A DNA stretch of 64,000 nt from NCBI RefSeq assembly GCF_029855125.1, contig NZ_CP123229.1, forward strand, positions 806,001 to 870,000, in the 5' to 3' direction. This DNA is from Methylocapsa sp. D3K7. Its GTDB lineage: Bacteria > Pseudomonadota > Alphaproteobacteria > Rhizobiales > Beijerinckiaceae. Positions within the stretch are counted from its first letter, which is position 1, and each line of letters begins with the position of its first letter. Both the position numbers and the translations under genes were made by a program. Shown here in pieces: positions 1-10,992 of this stretch. The notes under the pieces are model-generated. The model saw only the letters and a list, made by a program, of their open reading frames with translations, ran no database searches and had not been told where the DNA came from.

Positions 1-1260
1 TTCGAGTGCGTTTCGCAGGAGATTGACCAGCACCTGTTGAATTTGCACCGTATCGACCAGGACGCAGTTAACCTCTGACGCGACCTGAACATGAACCACG
101 ATACCCATATCATGCGCACCCGCGAGAGCCAGGTCACATGTTTCCTCTAGAAGATGGGCAATCCGCACAATCCTTTTGTCGCTCTCATTGCGAGAGATGA
201 AATCGCGCAAATGCCTGATAATATCCCCAGCACGAAGCGTCTGCCTGGCGGCTTTATCGAGTGCTGCGCGAATGGTCGCCGCGTGCGAATCGTCATTCCC
301 TTCGAGCAGACGCTGGACGCCAACAAGATAGTTGTTGATGGCCGCAAGCGGCTGATTAAGCTCATGCGCAAAGCTCGAGGCCATCCCCCCGAGCAAGCTG
401 AGACGAGATAGGCGAAAGAGATTGACTTGTAGTTCATGCAGCTTTGCTTGCGTCTTTTGCTGTTCGGTCAGATCACGTATGAACCCAATAAAATGCCGGT
501 GGCCAAATTCCGTAATACTCCCGCAGTCCGCCCGAACCACTTCGCCGATAGCAAGCAGCATCGGAAATGTGGTCCCATCCTTGCGTTGGCCGGTGAGCAC
601 TCGATCAAAATGAATTACAGGAGGTTTGTTGGTTCGCCGATCATGCTCGAGAGAGCTATCATGCCGGTTGCGATCGATCTCAAGCGACAATTTGTTGATG
701 TTTCGGCCAACTATCTCTTCGGCCCGGTAGCCAAATAAGCGTTCGGCAACGGCACTAAAGGATGTTACGATACCGGCCTCATCGATCACGATCATCGCAT
801 CGGGCACCATGTCGAGGATCGATTGAAGGCGCTGATTGTTCGAGCGCAATTCGTCTTCTGCGCGTCTCCGGCTATCGATGTCAAAGACGACGCCGCTCAG
901 TTCACGTCCGCCAACACGGCGGTCAGGGGACATCGACCCTTTCACATGGAGCCAGTTTGCCTTGCCCCCGGCGTGAACAACCCTAAATTCGAGATCAAGG
1001 AAGCCCGTCATCTGAACGGTACGCAATGCCGCGATAACACGTTCTCGATCTTCGTAATGTAGTAACGATGTGAATAACTTGCAATTTAATGGCTTACCAC
1101 GACGGATATTGAGAAGTCTTGCACAGTATTTTGAATAGGAGATCACGTCACGGTCGAGGTCCCATTCCCAAATTCCAACTCCTGCTGCTTCATAGGCAAC
1201 CTCATATTCTTGGTTATAACGATCCACAAATCCGCGAGAAATTTTACCTATGTTTCTCAT
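1..1260 (-). CDS. PAS-domain sensor histidine kinase (FixL-type), C-terminus beyond window
   Basis: The frame is open for 420 codons from an ATG at 1260 to the window edge. GGAGAAG lies 12 bases before the ATG. Two PAS-like segments are visible at about residues 15-130 and 135-265; the second contains the motif DMVPDAMIVIDE. A HisKA domain follows with the phospho-acceptor box FAHELNQPLAAINNYL (His299), which is the FixL/DctB style of H-box. The last residues, VNLLRNALE, are the N-box of the ATPase domain, so the G-boxes and any receiver domain lie outside the window. I see no membrane segment, so the kinase is probably cytoplasmic. The ligand is unknown: the second PAS could bind haem as in FixL, but I cannot confirm the haem histidine. 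The partner regulator is not in view. Confidence 0.88.
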   Translation of the reverse strand, partial: MRNIGKISRGFVDRYNQEYEVAYEAAGVGIWEWDLDRDVISYSKYCARLLNIRRGKPLNCKLFTSLLHYEDRERVIAALRTVQMTGFLDLEFRVVHAGGKANWLHVKGSMSPDRRVGGRELSGVVFDIDSRRRAEDELRSNNQRLQSILDMVPDAMIVIDEAGIVTSFSAVAERLFGYRAEEIVGRNINKLSLEIDRNRHDSSLEHDRRTNKPPVIHFDRVLTGQRKDGTTFPMLLAIGEVVRADCGSITEFGHRHFIGFIRDLTEQQKTQAKLHELQVNLFRLSRLSLLGGMASSFAHELNQPLAAINNYLVGVQRLLEGNDDSHAATIRAALDKAARQTLRAGDIIRHLRDFISRNESDKRIVRIAHLLEETCDLALAGAHDMGIVVHVQVASEVNCVLVDTVQIQQVLVNLLRNALE

Positions 1261-1639
1261 TTATTCTGGATACTTCTCCAAATGCGCGCAATTCAATCCC
1301 GCTCACTGACGCTTATGGTTGCGCGGTCGCCGGGATCCCAAAGCATTTGATTTGAATGTACAATTGATAGTAGTTAAATGCAAAATACCATTTTGAAATA
1401 TTATTAATCTCGCGACGCACCACAACACGCCGGATACGATGCCGGAGCTGGACAAATCGCTCCCTGCTAATCCCACCGGCTCATTTCGCTACCGGAATTA
1501 CCATAACGGGGCAGTTTCATTTTCGAGTAGAACCGGTTAAGCGGCTGTGCTTCCGCCAATCGCGGCCCGTGTTCGGCCCGGAAGCGACTATCGGCAAGAA
1601 TGTAGGTCAGCGACAAAAGCCCAAGACGAGGCCGTAAGC
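1261..1639. other. intergenic region between cysNC and the histidine kinase
   Basis: This 379-bp AT-richer spacer lies downstream of cysNC and upstream of the kinase, both on the minus strand. It must carry the kinase promoter. I see no convincing terminator, RNA gene or conserved short gene; the open frames here lack codon character. Confidence 0.5.
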
Positions 1640-3562
1640 TCAAATCGACCAATCGTCGCCGAGGTCATCGATATCGTCGATAAAGCCATCAGCGGCAAGC
1701 AACGCGATGACCTGTGCTGCCGATTCTTCAGCGGTTTGCCCCTGGCGCGCAACAATGAGTTCCGGCGCTTCAGGCGGTTCATAGCTCTGGCCGATGCCGG
1801 TGAAATTTGCGATCTCTCCCGCCATTGCCTTTTTGTAAAGCCCTTTCGGATCGCGAGCGATACACGTCTCAAGCGGTGTATCCACGAAAATCTCGATGAA
1901 TTCACCTTTTGCAAGCAAGTCGCGCACCATGGCCCGCTCGGCCCGGAATGGCGAAATGAACGAGCAAAGCGCAATGAGTCCGGCGTCTGTCATGAGCTTC
2001 GCGACTTCGCCAATTCGGCGGATATTTTCCACCCTATCAACTTCGGTAAAGCCCAAATCCTTGTTGAGCCCATGCCGCACATTATCGCCGTCGAGCAGAA
2101 TGGTATGAACCCCTCGTCCGTAAAGGCGAGCTTCGACGAGATTGGCAATGGTCGATTTGCCGGAGCCAGAAAAGCCAGTGAACCATAGTACGGCGGGTTT
2201 GTGATGCTTGATGCGCAAGCGGTCCTGCTTACCGACACTCAATCCTTGGCGATGAATGTTGGCCGCGCGGCGTAACCCGTGCGCAATCAGCCCCGCCGCG
2301 GCGGTAGCGTTGGTCGCGCGGTCAATGAGAATAAAAGCTCCGGTCGTGTGGTTGTCTTTATAAGGATCGAAAGCGATGGGCGAGGTCGTCGCGAGATTAC
2401 AGACGCCCACCTCGTTCAGGCTCAAAGTTTTGGCCGGAAGCTTACCAAGCGTATTGACATCTAGCCGATGCTTGAGTTCGGTCACCGCCACGGGAACCGT
2501 CCTTGTCCCCTCTTTCAAGAGATAGGAGCGGCCGGGTATCAACTTATCTCCACTCATCCAGATAAGATGCGCGGCAAATTGATCAGAAACCTCGGGCCGG
2601 TTTTTCGGATCGCATAAAATATCGCCGCGTGCGACATCGAGTTCGTCCACCATCGTGAAAGTCACCGCATCTCCCGCAGTTGCGCTGTCGAGGTCACCAT
2701 CGGCGGTGACAATACGCGCGATCCGCGAGAACCGGCCAGAACCGGCAACGACGATGTCATCGCCGGGGCGCACGGTTCCACTCGCGATGGTTCCAGAAAA
2801 TCCGCGGAAGTCGAGATGCGGGCGATTGACCCATTGGACAGCAAAGCGGAACGGCCGGGCGGCCAGGTCCTGGCTGACATCGATGGCCTCGAGATAATCG
2901 AGCAGCGGCGGACCGTCGTACCAAGGTGTATTGGCGCTCTTTTTTGATACATTGTCACCGTGACGGGCCGATATCGGAATCGGCATGATCGTCTCAAACG
3001 TCAAATTGGCGGCAAAGGATTTGAAATCAGCAACGATCTTTTCGAACCCGGCCGCGTCAAAGCCAGTGAGATCGATCTTATTGACGGCGAGCACCACATG
3101 CCGGATGCCTGTCAGCGAAACAATCGCGGCGTGGCGGAAAGTTTGGGTTAGGAGACCCTTGCGCGCATCGACAAGCAAAATCGCAAGATCGGCGCATGAC
3201 GCGCCGGTTGCCATGTTGCGGGTATATTGCTCATGGCCGGGAGTATCGGCGATGATGAACGAGCGCCGCGGCGTTGAGACATAGCGATAGGCGACATCAA
3301 TCGTGATTCCTTGTTCGCGCTCGGCTTCCAGCCCATCCACGAGCAGCGCGAAATCGATGTTGTCGCCATCGGTTCCATGCCGGCGCGAATCGCGTTCAAG
3401 CGCGGCAAGCTGGTCATCGAGAATGAGACTCTGCTCAAATAAGAGACGGCCGATCAGCGTCGACTTCCCGTCATCGACAGAGCCACAAGTAAGCAATCTG
3501 AGGGTTGGGAGAGCGGCGGTTTTTATGAGAGTCGGCGCTTCCGCGCGCACGGCTTCGAGCAT
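1640..3562 (-). CDS. cysNC: bifunctional sulfate adenylyltransferase large subunit / APS kinase (CysNC)
   Basis: CysN is the GTPase subunit that drives ATP sulfurylase, and CysC phosphorylates adenylyl sulfate (APS) to PAPS. Both are fused here in 640 residues, the usual length for CysNC/NodQ proteins. The EF-Tu-like GTPase part shows the P-loop [10 protein letters not shown] (about 26-35), DTPGH and NKID. It is followed by translation-factor beta-barrel domains to about residue 430. The C-terminal kinase has its own P-loop GFSGSGKST and the typical [17 protein letters not shown] segment. The start codon shares one base with the cysD stop (TGATG), so the two subunits are translationally coupled. 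No sulfite or PAPS reductase gene is adjacent. Confidence 0.95.
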   Translation of the reverse strand: MLEAVRAEAPTLIKTAALPTLRLLTCGSVDDGKSTLIGRLLFEQSLILDDQLAALERDSRRHGTDGDNIDFALLVDGLEAEREQGITIDVAYRYVSTPRRSFIIADTPGHEQYTRNMATGASCADLAILLVDARKGLLTQTFRHAAIVSLTGIRHVVLAVNKIDLTGFDAAGFEKIVADFKSFAANLTFETIMPIPISARHGDNVSKKSANTPWYDGPPLLDYLEAIDVSQDLAARPFRFAVQWVNRPHLDFRGFSGTIASGTVRPGDDIVVAGSGRFSRIARIVTADGDLDSATAGDAVTFTMVDELDVARGDILCDPKNRPEVSDQFAAHLIWMSGDKLIPGRSYLLKEGTRTVPVAVTELKHRLDVNTLGKLPAKTLSLNEVGVCNLATTSPIAFDPYKDNHTTGAFILIDRATNATAAAGLIAHGLRRAANIHRQGLSVGKQDRLRIKHHKPAVLWFTGFSGSGKSTIANLVEARLYGRGVHTILLDGDNVRHGLNKDLGFTEVDRVENIRRIGEVAKLMTDAGLIALCSFISPFRAERAMVRDLLAKGEFIEIFVDTPLETCIARDPKGLYKKAMAGEIANFTGIGQSYEPPEAPELIVARQGQTAEESAAQVIALLAADGFIDDIDDLGDDWSI

Positions 3563-4470
3563 CAGAAATAGCCTTCCCGCTTTTTCTTTTCCATTGAACC
3601 GGATTCATCGTGATCAATCAGGCGGCCTTGCCGCTCCGATGTCGTCGAAGCACGCATTTCGGCGATCATCTCGGGAAGATTCGCGGCTTGCGAGCGGATT
3701 GCCCCGGTCAGCGGATAGCAGCCAAGCGTGCGAAAACGGACGCTCTCCATGCGCGGCACTTCGCCAGGCCGCAAAGGAAATCTTTCGTCATCGACCATGA
3801 TAAGCGCACCGTCACGCTCAACGACGGGGCGCTTCTTGGCAAAATAGAGCGGCACGACAGGAATATTCTCGGCCAAAATATAGTCCCAGACGTCGAGTTC
3901 GGTCCAATTTGACAATGGAAACACCCGCATCGATTCGCCTGGCTTGATTCTGGTGTTGAAGAGTTGCCAAAGCTCAGGCCGTTGGTTGCGCGGATCCCAG
4001 GCATGGGCGACCGAGCGATGCGAGAAAACTCTCTCCTTGGCCCGGCTTTTTTCCTCATCGCGCCGGGCGCCCCCAAAGGCGGCGTCGAACCGCCAAAAGT
4101 CGAGGGCCTGGCGCAAACCCTCGGTCTTCATCACCTGGGTGTGCACGGACGAGCCCGAGGTGAATGGCGAGACGCCGCGAGCCAAGCCCTCCTCATTGAT
4201 ATGCACGAGAAGCTCCATCCCGGCCCTCTTCACCGCTTCGTCGCGAAAAGTGATCATTTCCCGGAACTTCCACGTCGTATCGACATGGAGGAGCGGAAAT
4301 GGCGGCTTGGACGGGAAAAACGCCTTTTGCGCCAAATGCAACATCACGCTCGAATCCTTGCCGATGGAATAGAGCATGACAGGACGCTCGAACTCCGCGG
4401 CCACCTCGCGCATGATGAAGATCGACTCAGATTCGAGCCGTTGCAGATGGGGAGAAACGTCACTTTTCAC
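3562..4470 (-). CDS. cysD: sulfate adenylyltransferase subunit 2 (CysD)
   Basis: CysD is the catalytic small subunit of ATP sulfurylase; it makes APS from sulfate and ATP with CysN. The 302-residue protein has the PP-loop motif [13 protein letters not shown] near residues 35-47 and ends in the family-typical EKKKREGYF. The start is a GTG at 4470, which matches the family's N-terminal length; the next Met (residue 20) would cut into the conserved helix. The 95 bp upstream are AT-rich and probably contain the operon promoter. The gene is first in a cysD-cysNC operon. Confidence 0.95.
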   Translation of the reverse strand: MKSDVSPHLQRLESESIFIMREVAAEFERPVMLYSIGKDSSVMLHLAQKAFFPSKPPFPLLHVDTTWKFREMITFRDEAVKRAGMELLVHINEEGLARGVSPFTSGSSVHTQVMKTEGLRQALDFWRFDAAFGGARRDEEKSRAKERVFSHRSVAHAWDPRNQRPELWQLFNTRIKPGESMRVFPLSNWTELDVWDYILAENIPVVPLYFAKKRPVVERDGALIMVDDERFPLRPGEVPRMESVRFRTLGCYPLTGAIRSQAANLPEMIAEMRASTTSERQGRLIDHDESGSMEKKKREGYF

Positions 4471-4564
4471 ATAAATACTCTGTTATATGATAGATTTCAC
4501 GTAGATCATTACGTTGTTATTATGATGCTCCTAGCGGTTTGGCAATATTTCCTGTGGGTCACCG

Positions 4565-5167
4565 TCACAAGGAAAACCGTGGTCCTTGCGCCGTTTTGAG
4601 GCACAGGGGAACGCCCGCGATGACCAAAACGACAGCCTCGCACGTCTCCGCCAGCGTCTGATTAAGAAGGCCTTGCGCGTCTCTGAATAGGCGCGCCAGC
4701 GCATTCTCAGGCACGAGTCCAGAACCAACTTCATTTGAAACAAAAACAACCGGCCCCGCAAGCCCGGCAACGCTTTGCGCCAGGCCGTGCGCCGCCGCCG
4801 CTACATCGGCATTCTGCAAGAGAAGCTTGCTGAGCCACAAAGTTACGCAATCGACAACGATGATACGATCCGGGCGGGCCTCCCGCTGAAGGGCCTCAAC
4901 CAGGGCGACCGGCTCTTCGACCAGTGCCCATCGTGCGTCCCGCGCGGCGGCGTGGCGGGCTATGCGATCCGTCATTTCGGAGTCAAGCGCCTCCGCTGTC
5001 GCGATCAAGACGGGCTGGCGGCCGGATTTTTCCGCGAACGCTTGCGCAAACCTACTTTTGCCAGAGCGGGCCCCGCCCAGGACGAGAAGGCTTTTCGTCA
5101 CGACTGCGGTGTTTTGCAAGTCGCCGGCTGACGCGCTGGCCCTAGCCGCCAGCTCGGCATGCAGCAT
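4565..5167 (-). CDS. cobU: adenosylcobinamide kinase / adenosylcobinamide-phosphate guanylyltransferase
   Basis: CobU (CobP) phosphorylates adenosylcobinamide and then transfers GMP to it, in the nucleotide-loop assembly of B12. The P-loop GGARSGKS lies close to the N-terminus. RIIVVDCVTLWLSKLLL and VVFVSNEVGSGLVPEN match the family. The start is uncertain: an ATG at 5167 is given, but a GTG at 5101 would place the P-loop at about residue 10, which is typical of the family. A GTG at 5224 would run into the preceding gene. No Shine-Dalgarno sequence decides among them. No other cobalamin gene and no cobalamin riboswitch was seen nearby. Confidence 0.88.
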   Translation of the reverse strand: MLHAELAARASASAGDLQNTAVVTKSLLVLGGARSGKSRFAQAFAEKSGRQPVLIATAEALDSEMTDRIARHAAARDARWALVEEPVALVEALQREARPDRIIVVDCVTLWLSKLLLQNADVAAAAHGLAQSVAGLAGPVVFVSNEVGSGLVPENALARLFRDAQGLLNQTLAETCEAVVLVIAGVPLCLKTAQGPRFSL

Positions 5168-5186
5168 AGGTAGCGAAAGGCGCGCC

Positions 5187-5621
5187 CTAGGTGCGCCATG
5201 GATGCTCCGGCAAATCGCTGACACCGATGGGTCCTACGCCTGCGAGCGCAACCGCGTGGTCGTTTTCCACCGAGCTTCCGCTGACGCCGATCGCGCCGAC
5301 CAAGACACCTTCTTTGTCAACGATGGGCAATCCGCCGGGAAACGTAATCAGGCCGTCGTTTGAATGTTCGATGCCAAAGAGCGATCCGCCCGGCTGCGAC
5401 AGCTTCCCGATGAGCCCTGTCGGCATGCCAAAGAACACCGCTGTCTTGGCTTTCTTAATGGCAATGTCGATGCTGCCAACCCACGCGTCGTCCATGCGGT
5501 GGAAGGCTTTCAGATTTGCCCCTGAATCGACAATCGCGATGCACATTTCGGTACCAAGTTCGATGGCGCGCTTGCGGGCGGCCTCGATGGCGATTTCAGC
5601 GTCGGCGATGGTGACATGCAT
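5187..5621 (-). CDS. GlcG/HbpS-like protein (DUF336)
   Basis: This 144-residue protein has the GlcG/HbpS (DUF336) pattern: [16 protein letters not shown] at the N-terminus, [32 protein letters not shown], and the Gly-rich [22 protein letters not shown]. Family members bind small ligands or haem, or occur beside glycolate oxidase genes; there is no glycolate gene here. It has no signal peptide, unlike secreted HbpS. It lies 19 bp upstream of the cobU start on the same strand and may be cotranscribed with it. Its substrate cannot be inferred. Confidence 0.8.
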   Translation of the reverse strand: MHVTIADAEIAIEAARKRAIELGTEMCIAIVDSGANLKAFHRMDDAWVGSIDIAIKKAKTAVFFGMPTGLIGKLSQPGGSLFGIEHSNDGLITFPGGLPIVDKEGVLVGAIGVSGSSVENDHAVALAGVGPIGVSDLPEHPWRT

Positions 5622-5732
5622 GATTGATGTTCCTTGGGCTGATTTTCATTCCACGCTCTGCGGTCTCAATAACCCCAAAAGCGGTTCACTCTTATCGGCA
5701 AAGCGTTAAAGCCGGGCGACACCGCAGACAAT

Positions 5733-7244
5733 TTACTTAAATATCGCAGGCGCGGGAACGCCATCTCGCGGGCGGTATAGGTAGTGCAAGGCAAAAAGAA
5801 GGAGAAAAACAACCGGCAAATTCCGCGTTGTCCATGCCAAAAAGACGTCCGAGGTGCTTTCAAGCATCATGTGCTGGGTATCCACGAAAAGATAAATGCT
5901 GACAGGCAGAGCCTGCCGTAAGCTCGACAAACGTCCGCAAAGGACAAGCACGGGAAGCATGAAAATGAACGGATATACGATCATTCCGGCCAAGCCCCAA
6001 CTTGCCAGACCTTCCATCGGAAGACCAAAAACCGCAAAATAGATGCGCCCCGGCTCGGAAAGTCCTGTCTGCCATGACAGCCAATCGCCTGGGCCAATCG
6101 TGGCTATACCCTTGTCATAGCCAAGGAACCCTGGGGCAATACGGGCGAGACTCTGCTCGATCCCTTCCAGCCCAATCGGTTTGCGCGTGCGTATGCCGTT
6201 GTATGCCGCATCCACCAGGCCAACCCACGTCAGACGATCCAAAACGTCCGAGCGGTTGCCAAAATAGTCATAGGGAACCAAGGCCTTCATATCTAGGTAA
6301 TTAATATATTTTTCAGCCTCGGTAAGGCTTTTCAAGTATCCTGGGTCAGTCAAGGCCTTCGTAAACGTACTCACAGCACGATCGGCGAACTCAGTCACCG
6401 ATTCTCCTCCCCTGTTCAACCTTAAATATATAGTAATTGGCGTGAAGACATATACGAAAAATATCGATGCTAATATACCTGCAATAATATGACGGATATA
6501 TATCGTATTATAAAGGAATGCCGTCGTAACTACTCCAATAACACAAGCGACAATTTGACCCCTTTCATTATATGAAATCGAAAATATTACTTGAATAAGA
6601 AATAATACCACAAGCCTTTTCGTGATGAAGGTGCGCCCGTCAGTTTTGATAATTGCGTAGACAGTCTCCGCAATCAATCCAAGATAATAAAAATCTCGTA
6701 CCGCGGATCCAAGAACAACAAAGGCTCCGCCAGGGCTCGCATTTTCTGAATTTGGCTGTTTGCCTGAAAAGAGCGCATTGCCGATTATTCCGATGAAAAT
6801 GCAAGCAGATGACATTCGTCGCAAGGTCAGCAAATCCGTTGGAAACTGGAAAAAAGCCTCACCCCGGTCGAGTGCCCTCGCAACGATAAGCATTGCGGTC
6901 AGCACAAACATAAGCAGCAAGATCAAACTGAAAGTAGCATTTGCATCAAATAGGTTCGACTCGAGTGTTTGTCCGTATAGAGTTTTCGTGACGAGCGCCA
7001 TTCCTGGATATTGCATGCAAAAGCCAATGCCCAGCACGCCATAAAGATCGCGCCCGCAATAACTGAGATGCAAGAAGGGGATGGCGACCGCTACTGCGCA
7101 CATCGCGACGATCGTTGGACTCGCGCCAAGCAGCAATTGCAGGGTAGAGAAGACGCCGATAATGGTTAGGGGAATGAAAGGCGATACGTTTGTCTTGACG
7201 TGAACACGAGGGCCAGACACTTTCATACCTCGCGTTGCCGCCAC
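5733..7244 (-). CDS. polytopic membrane protein, possible polysaccharide polymerase
   Basis: This 503-residue protein has about ten or more hydrophobic segments over its whole length. Its layout recalls oligosaccharide-repeat or O-antigen polymerases (Wzy-like), with one large polar loop at about residues 280-390. I recognise no diagnostic motif, so the polymerase idea is inference only. The first codon could be the GTG at 7244 or the ATG six codons later. The middle part (6400-6700) is visibly more AT-rich than neighbouring genes, which is common for surface-polysaccharide genes and may indicate transfer. No glycosyltransferase gene adjoins it. Confidence 0.6.
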   Translation of the reverse strand: MAATRGMKVSGPRVHVKTNVSPFIPLTIIGVFSTLQLLLGASPTIVAMCAVAVAIPFLHLSYCGRDLYGVLGIGFCMQYPGMALVTKTLYGQTLESNLFDANATFSLILLLMFVLTAMLIVARALDRGEAFFQFPTDLLTLRRMSSACIFIGIIGNALFSGKQPNSENASPGGAFVVLGSAVRDFYYLGLIAETVYAIIKTDGRTFITKRLVVLFLIQVIFSISYNERGQIVACVIGVVTTAFLYNTIYIRHIIAGILASIFFVYVFTPITIYLRLNRGGESVTEFADRAVSTFTKALTDPGYLKSLTEAEKYINYLDMKALVPYDYFGNRSDVLDRLTWVGLVDAAYNGIRTRKPIGLEGIEQSLARIAPGFLGYDKGIATIGPGDWLSWQTGLSEPGRIYFAVFGLPMEGLASWGLAGMIVYPFIFMLPVLVLCGRLSSLRQALPVSIYLFVDTQHMMLESTSDVFLAWTTRNLPVVFLLLFALHYLYRPRDGVPAPAIFK

Positions 7245-7433
7245 TTAAATATTGGGCCAATTCAAAAATTGGCAGTAAGAAAATGGTACTCACCGCGAAA
7301 GCAACGCTGGCACATCGCGGAACGCCCTAAACGGCCCCCAAACAGTAGAAAATCGTGACCCAAACGGAATTGATTCGAGCGAGGTCCAATTGCTGGACAC
7401 GAGCTCAATCTCAATCAGCAAACGTCAACCGGC

Positions 7434-7724
7434 CTAGCCCGCCGCAGCAGCCTTCTTAGCGATCTGGCGCTTGATCGCTAGCGCGTCTTTTGAGAGTTCC
7501 GTGTCCTGAGCCTTTACCAAAAAAGCGTCGAGACCGCCGCGATGCTCCACAGAACGCAAGGCGGAGGCAGTTATGCGCAAGCGGACTTTCCGCTGCAAGG
7601 CATCGGAAATGAGGGTTACATTGCAAAGATTCGGCAAGAAACGCGTCCGCGTCTTGTGATTGGAATGGCTGACCAAATTGCCGGTCTGCACGGCCTTTCC
7701 GGTCAATTCGCAACGGCGGGACAT
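7434..7724 (-). CDS. rpmB: 50S ribosomal protein L28
   Basis: The 96-residue protein starts [16 protein letters not shown] and contains [14 protein letters not shown], the signature of L28, a component of the large ribosomal subunit. The start at 7724 is set by AGGAG 8 bases upstream; the open frame extends further back but is not conserved. The gene ends in TAG with an in-frame TGA two codons later. It is monocistronic here, divergent from ftsK. Confidence 0.95.
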   Translation of the reverse strand: MSRRCELTGKAVQTGNLVSHSNHKTRTRFLPNLCNVTLISDALQRKVRLRITASALRSVEHRGGLDAFLVKAQDTELSKDALAIKRQIAKKAAAAG

Positions 7725-8151
7725 TGTATCTCCTAGAGCTATGATCTGGCCGTTCAACGGCCTCGGTCCGGGCCAAATGGCGGCCGACCGCATCTTCCCT
7801 TGTGCATTCCGTGAATCGGAGGTTCTTAAGCTAAGGGTTCGCAAGCGTCAAGGCCGGAGTGCAGCGAATATCTTAAACCTGCCCTCGCAATGAGACCACC
7901 TGAAAAACATCCGTCGACACGCAAATCATACACAAAAAGAAGCATTTTTTTCAATTGTCTGAAGGGACTGAGCCCCCGGCACCTTGAATCCGCGCAAATT
8001 TAACCTCGTCCGAAATCCGCAAGGTTAAAACGGTCTTAACCGCCCACTCTTAAATTGAAGTCATCGCAGGCAGGTCTACCCAGTCGCGCCGTAAGCGTGG
8101 CCTGCAGATTGACCTGTAAAATGGCGGCGGCAGTACGGCGGCGGGAATCGA
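7725..8151. other. divergent intergenic region rpmB / ftsK
   Basis: The 427-bp region must hold promoters for rpmB (minus) and ftsK (plus). It contains an A/T-rich stretch at about 7925-7955. No RNA gene, small gene or repeat was recognised. Confidence 0.5.
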
Positions 8152-10740
8152 ATGCGGACAACCACCAATTTTTCGGTCCTGGATCATATTCCAGACGCCC
8201 TGCGCGAATTTTTGATGAGGCGCGGTGCTGAACTTGCAGGGATTGGCCTGATTGGCTTCAGCGCGGCGATCGCCTTGGCGCTAGCATCCTGGTCGGTGCT
8301 CGACCCTAGCTTCAATCATGCGGCTCCAGGGCAGGTGCACAATCTTCTTGGCGCGCCAGGGGCTATCGCCGCCGATCTTATCATGCAGATGCTCGGCGTT
8401 TCGGCGCTCGCATTTTTGGCGCCCATGTGTCTGTGGGGATGGCGGCTCATCTTTTCCGGGCGCCTCGAACGGGCGCAAGCCCGTTTGGGGTTGTGGATCG
8501 CGGGCGGAATTCTTGCGGCGGGGCTCGCCTCACTGCTGCCCGTCACCGCCCGCTGGCCTTTGCCGACTGGCCTTGGCGGCGTTGCTGGCGATGCCATCCT
8601 GGCGATCCCTAGCCGGTTGCTTGCGGGATCCGGCACCGCAATGCTTGTGTTTACCGCAATTCTGGCGGTAGGCGCGATCCTTTGCCTTTCAGCTTGCGTC
8701 AGTCTGCGCGATTACAGGTCTGATGATTCCGGCGATGATGCTGACACAATGGTGACGAGGCGAGGTGTGATGCCCGCCGAGGATCTCGACGCGGCAGGGG
8801 AGCCTGGGACCGCGCTTATTTTGCTTGGCGCCGTGCTGCACGCTGGACTTAGCCTCAAAGCCGCAGTGGCCCGCCAAATCGCCCGGCGCCGGGCGCCCCC
8901 CGCCATGCCGCAGCCCCTCGCAATGCGTGACCATGACGGTTTCTTCGACCGGCCGCTCGATCTTTCCGTCGAACCGCTGCATTGGCCGCAACTCGAGCCG
9001 GAAAACTCAAGTTTCGACCCAAGTGCCTACGCGCCGCCCGCCACCCGCGAAGCAATCGGAACTCAGACAAGGCAAAAACCTGATGTCGATATTTATGCGC
9101 CACGTCGGGTCATCGCCCCGGCAGCCGCCGCGCTGAAGCCGGGATCGCGTGCCCTCAAGGAGACTCAGCCCTCGCTGCTCGACCGCCTGGCAAGGCAGAA
9201 CTACCTGTTGCCGCCACTCCATATCCTGGCCGAGCCAAGAAATTCGGCCGCAAGCAAGGTTTCCGAGGACGCGCTTAGCCAAAACGCCAGGCTGCTGGAA
9301 GGTGTGCTCGAGGATTTCGGCGTCAAGGGCGAAATCGTTCATGTGCGGCCGGGTCCGGTTGTCACCCTCTATGAGCTCGAGCCCGCGCCCGGCATCAAAT
9401 CGTCACGGGTCATCGGACTTGCCGACGACATCGCGCGCTCCATGTCGGCGCTGTCGGCCCGTGTGGCCGTCGTGCAAGGGCGCAATGCGATAGGCATTGA
9501 ACTGCCGAATCAGCGCCGTGAGACGGTTTTCTTGCGCGAATTGCTGGGGTCCCAGGATTTCGAGAAAACCAAGCACCAGCTGGCCATCGCGCTCGGAAAG
9601 ACAATCGGCGGCGAGCCGATCATCGTCGATCTCGCCCGCATGCCGCATCTTCTCGTCGCCGGAACGACCGGTTCAGGCAAGTCGGTTGCCATCAACACCA
9701 TGATCTTGTCGCTCCTCTACCGGCTGAAGCCGGAGGAGTGCCGCCTCATCATGGTCGATCCGAAAATGCTCGAATTGTCCGTCTATGACGGCATTCCGCA
9801 TTTGCTGACGCCGGTTGTTACCGATCCGAAAAAAGCGGTGGTGGCGCTGAAATGGGCGGTCCGTGAAATGGAGGACCGCTACAAGAAAATGTCGAAGCTT
9901 GGCGTGCGGAACATTGAAGGCTTCAACGCCCGTGTGACAGAGGCGAACGCCAAGGGCGAGACACTCATGCGGACCGTGCAAACGGGCTATGACCGCGAGA
10001 CTGGTGAAGCGATCTATGAACAGGAAGCGATGGAGCTTTCGGTCTTGCCCTTCATCGTCGTGATCGTGGACGAAATGGCCGATTTGATGATGGTGGCGGG
10101 CAAGGACATCGAGGGCGCGATCCAGCGGCTTGCCCAGATGGCGCGCGCGGCGGGTATTCACCTCATCATGGCGACGCAAAGACCGTCCGTCGACGTCATC
10201 ACCGGCACGATCAAGGCCAATTTTCCGACCCGCATTTCGTTTCAGGTGACCTCAAAAATCGACAGCCGCACGATTTTGGGCGAGCAAGGCGCGGAACAGC
10301 TGCTCGGCCAGGGCGACATGCTTTATATGGCGGGCGGCGGCCGCATTTCACGCGTGCATGGCCCTTTCGTCGCCGATGGCGAAGTCGAAAAGATCGTCGC
10401 GCATCTCAAGACGCAAGGGCAGCCGGAATATCTCGAGGCGATCACCAGCGAGGACGATGCGAGCGAGGAGGATGCCGCCGCACCGGCACCTGGTAGCATG
10501 GACGCCGAGGAAGCCGGCGATCTCTACGATCGCGCCGTCAATATCGTTCTGCGCGATAAAAAATGCTCGACAAGCTATATCCAGCGCCGGCTGTCCGTCG
10601 GCTACAACAAAGCCGCGTCCTTGGTTGAGAGGATGGAAAAAGAGGGTGTCGTGGGCGCCCCCAATCATTCGGGAAAACGAGCGATTTTGGTTGGCGGCGG
10701 CATCGACCGCGGCGCGTTTGACGTGGCGGCGGAGGGTTAA
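8152..10740 (+). CDS. ftsK: DNA translocase FtsK
   Basis: FtsK pumps chromosome termini through the division septum. The 862-residue protein has about four N-terminal membrane helices (residues 20-190), a short variable linker with Pro/Arg-rich segments, and then the RecA-like motor. The Walker A motif AGTTGSGKS is at about 503-511 and the Walker B region reads [14 protein letters not shown]. The C-terminal gamma winged helix ([20 protein letters not shown]) recognises oriented polar sequences. Length fits alphaproteobacterial FtsK. The ATG lies in CGGCGGGAATCGAATG with only a weak ribosome site. An intrinsic terminator follows directly. Confidence 0.96.
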   Translation: MRTTTNFSVLDHIPDALREFLMRRGAELAGIGLIGFSAAIALALASWSVLDPSFNHAAPGQVHNLLGAPGAIAADLIMQMLGVSALAFLAPMCLWGWRLIFSGRLERAQARLGLWIAGGILAAGLASLLPVTARWPLPTGLGGVAGDAILAIPSRLLAGSGTAMLVFTAILAVGAILCLSACVSLRDYRSDDSGDDADTMVTRRGVMPAEDLDAAGEPGTALILLGAVLHAGLSLKAAVARQIARRRAPPAMPQPLAMRDHDGFFDRPLDLSVEPLHWPQLEPENSSFDPSAYAPPATREAIGTQTRQKPDVDIYAPRRVIAPAAAALKPGSRALKETQPSLLDRLARQNYLLPPLHILAEPRNSAASKVSEDALSQNARLLEGVLEDFGVKGEIVHVRPGPVVTLYELEPAPGIKSSRVIGLADDIARSMSALSARVAVVQGRNAIGIELPNQRRETVFLRELLGSQDFEKTKHQLAIALGKTIGGEPIIVDLARMPHLLVAGTTGSGKSVAINTMILSLLYRLKPEECRLIMVDPKMLELSVYDGIPHLLTPVVTDPKKAVVALKWAVREMEDRYKKMSKLGVRNIEGFNARVTEANAKGETLMRTVQTGYDRETGEAIYEQEAMELSVLPFIVVIVDEMADLMMVAGKDIEGAIQRLAQMARAAGIHLIMATQRPSVDVITGTIKANFPTRISFQVTSKIDSRTILGEQGAEQLLGQGDMLYMAGGGRISRVHGPFVADGEVEKIVAHLKTQGQPEYLEAITSEDDASEEDAAAPAPGSMDAEEAGDLYDRAVNIVLRDKKCSTSYIQRRLSVGYNKAASLVERMEKEGVVGAPNHSGKRAILVGGGIDRGAFDVAAEG

Positions 10741-10752
10741 GCACGCGAAACC

Positions 10753-10779
10753 GCCTGCCCCGCTCACGCAGGCTTTTTT
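10753..10779 (+). terminator. intrinsic terminator of ftsK
   Basis: A 6-bp stem GCCTGC/GCAGGC with a 9-base loop is followed by TTTTTT, 12 bp after the ftsK stop codon. Confidence 0.85.
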
Positions 10780-10826
10780 CCACTAATGTTCAAGTGTTTG
10801 TTACGCGCCAAAATCACTTAAGACGC

Positions 10827-10992
10827 GTTTCCAACGTTTCCCAATCGTTCCAACCCGGTTTCCAATCGTTCGACAGGGTTCATTGAGCATGGTTTCGCCG
10901 TTTCCCAAATCAGCCGTCTTAATGTTTCGAGTATTGCAGATCGCTGGAAGCCTGCCTCACCAAGAGAAAAAGATAGCGGTTTCCTATCGTTC
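10827..10992 (+). repeat. cluster of GGTTTCCAATCGTTC-like direct repeats
   Basis: Three 15-bp units share one pattern in the same orientation: GTTTCCCAATCGTTC (10836-10850), GGTTTCCAATCGTTC (10857-10871) and GGTTTCCTATCGTTC (10978-10992). Shorter variants (GTTTCCAAC at 10827, GTTCCAAC at 10846, GTTTCCCAA at 10900) and further ACGTTC ends (11021, 11042) surround them. The exact 15-mer GGTTTCCAATCGTTC recurs, inverted, at 59591-59605 in front of the coiled-coil HTH gene. No gene lies in this 315-bp spacer between the ftsK terminator and the M32 peptidase gene. The cluster looks like a multi-copy protein-binding site. Confidence 0.65.

Noticed and set aside
4471..5300. Cobalamin riboswitch near cobU
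   Set aside because: No B12-box (GCCACTG-like) was found on either strand. cobU is preceded closely by the GlcG-like gene.
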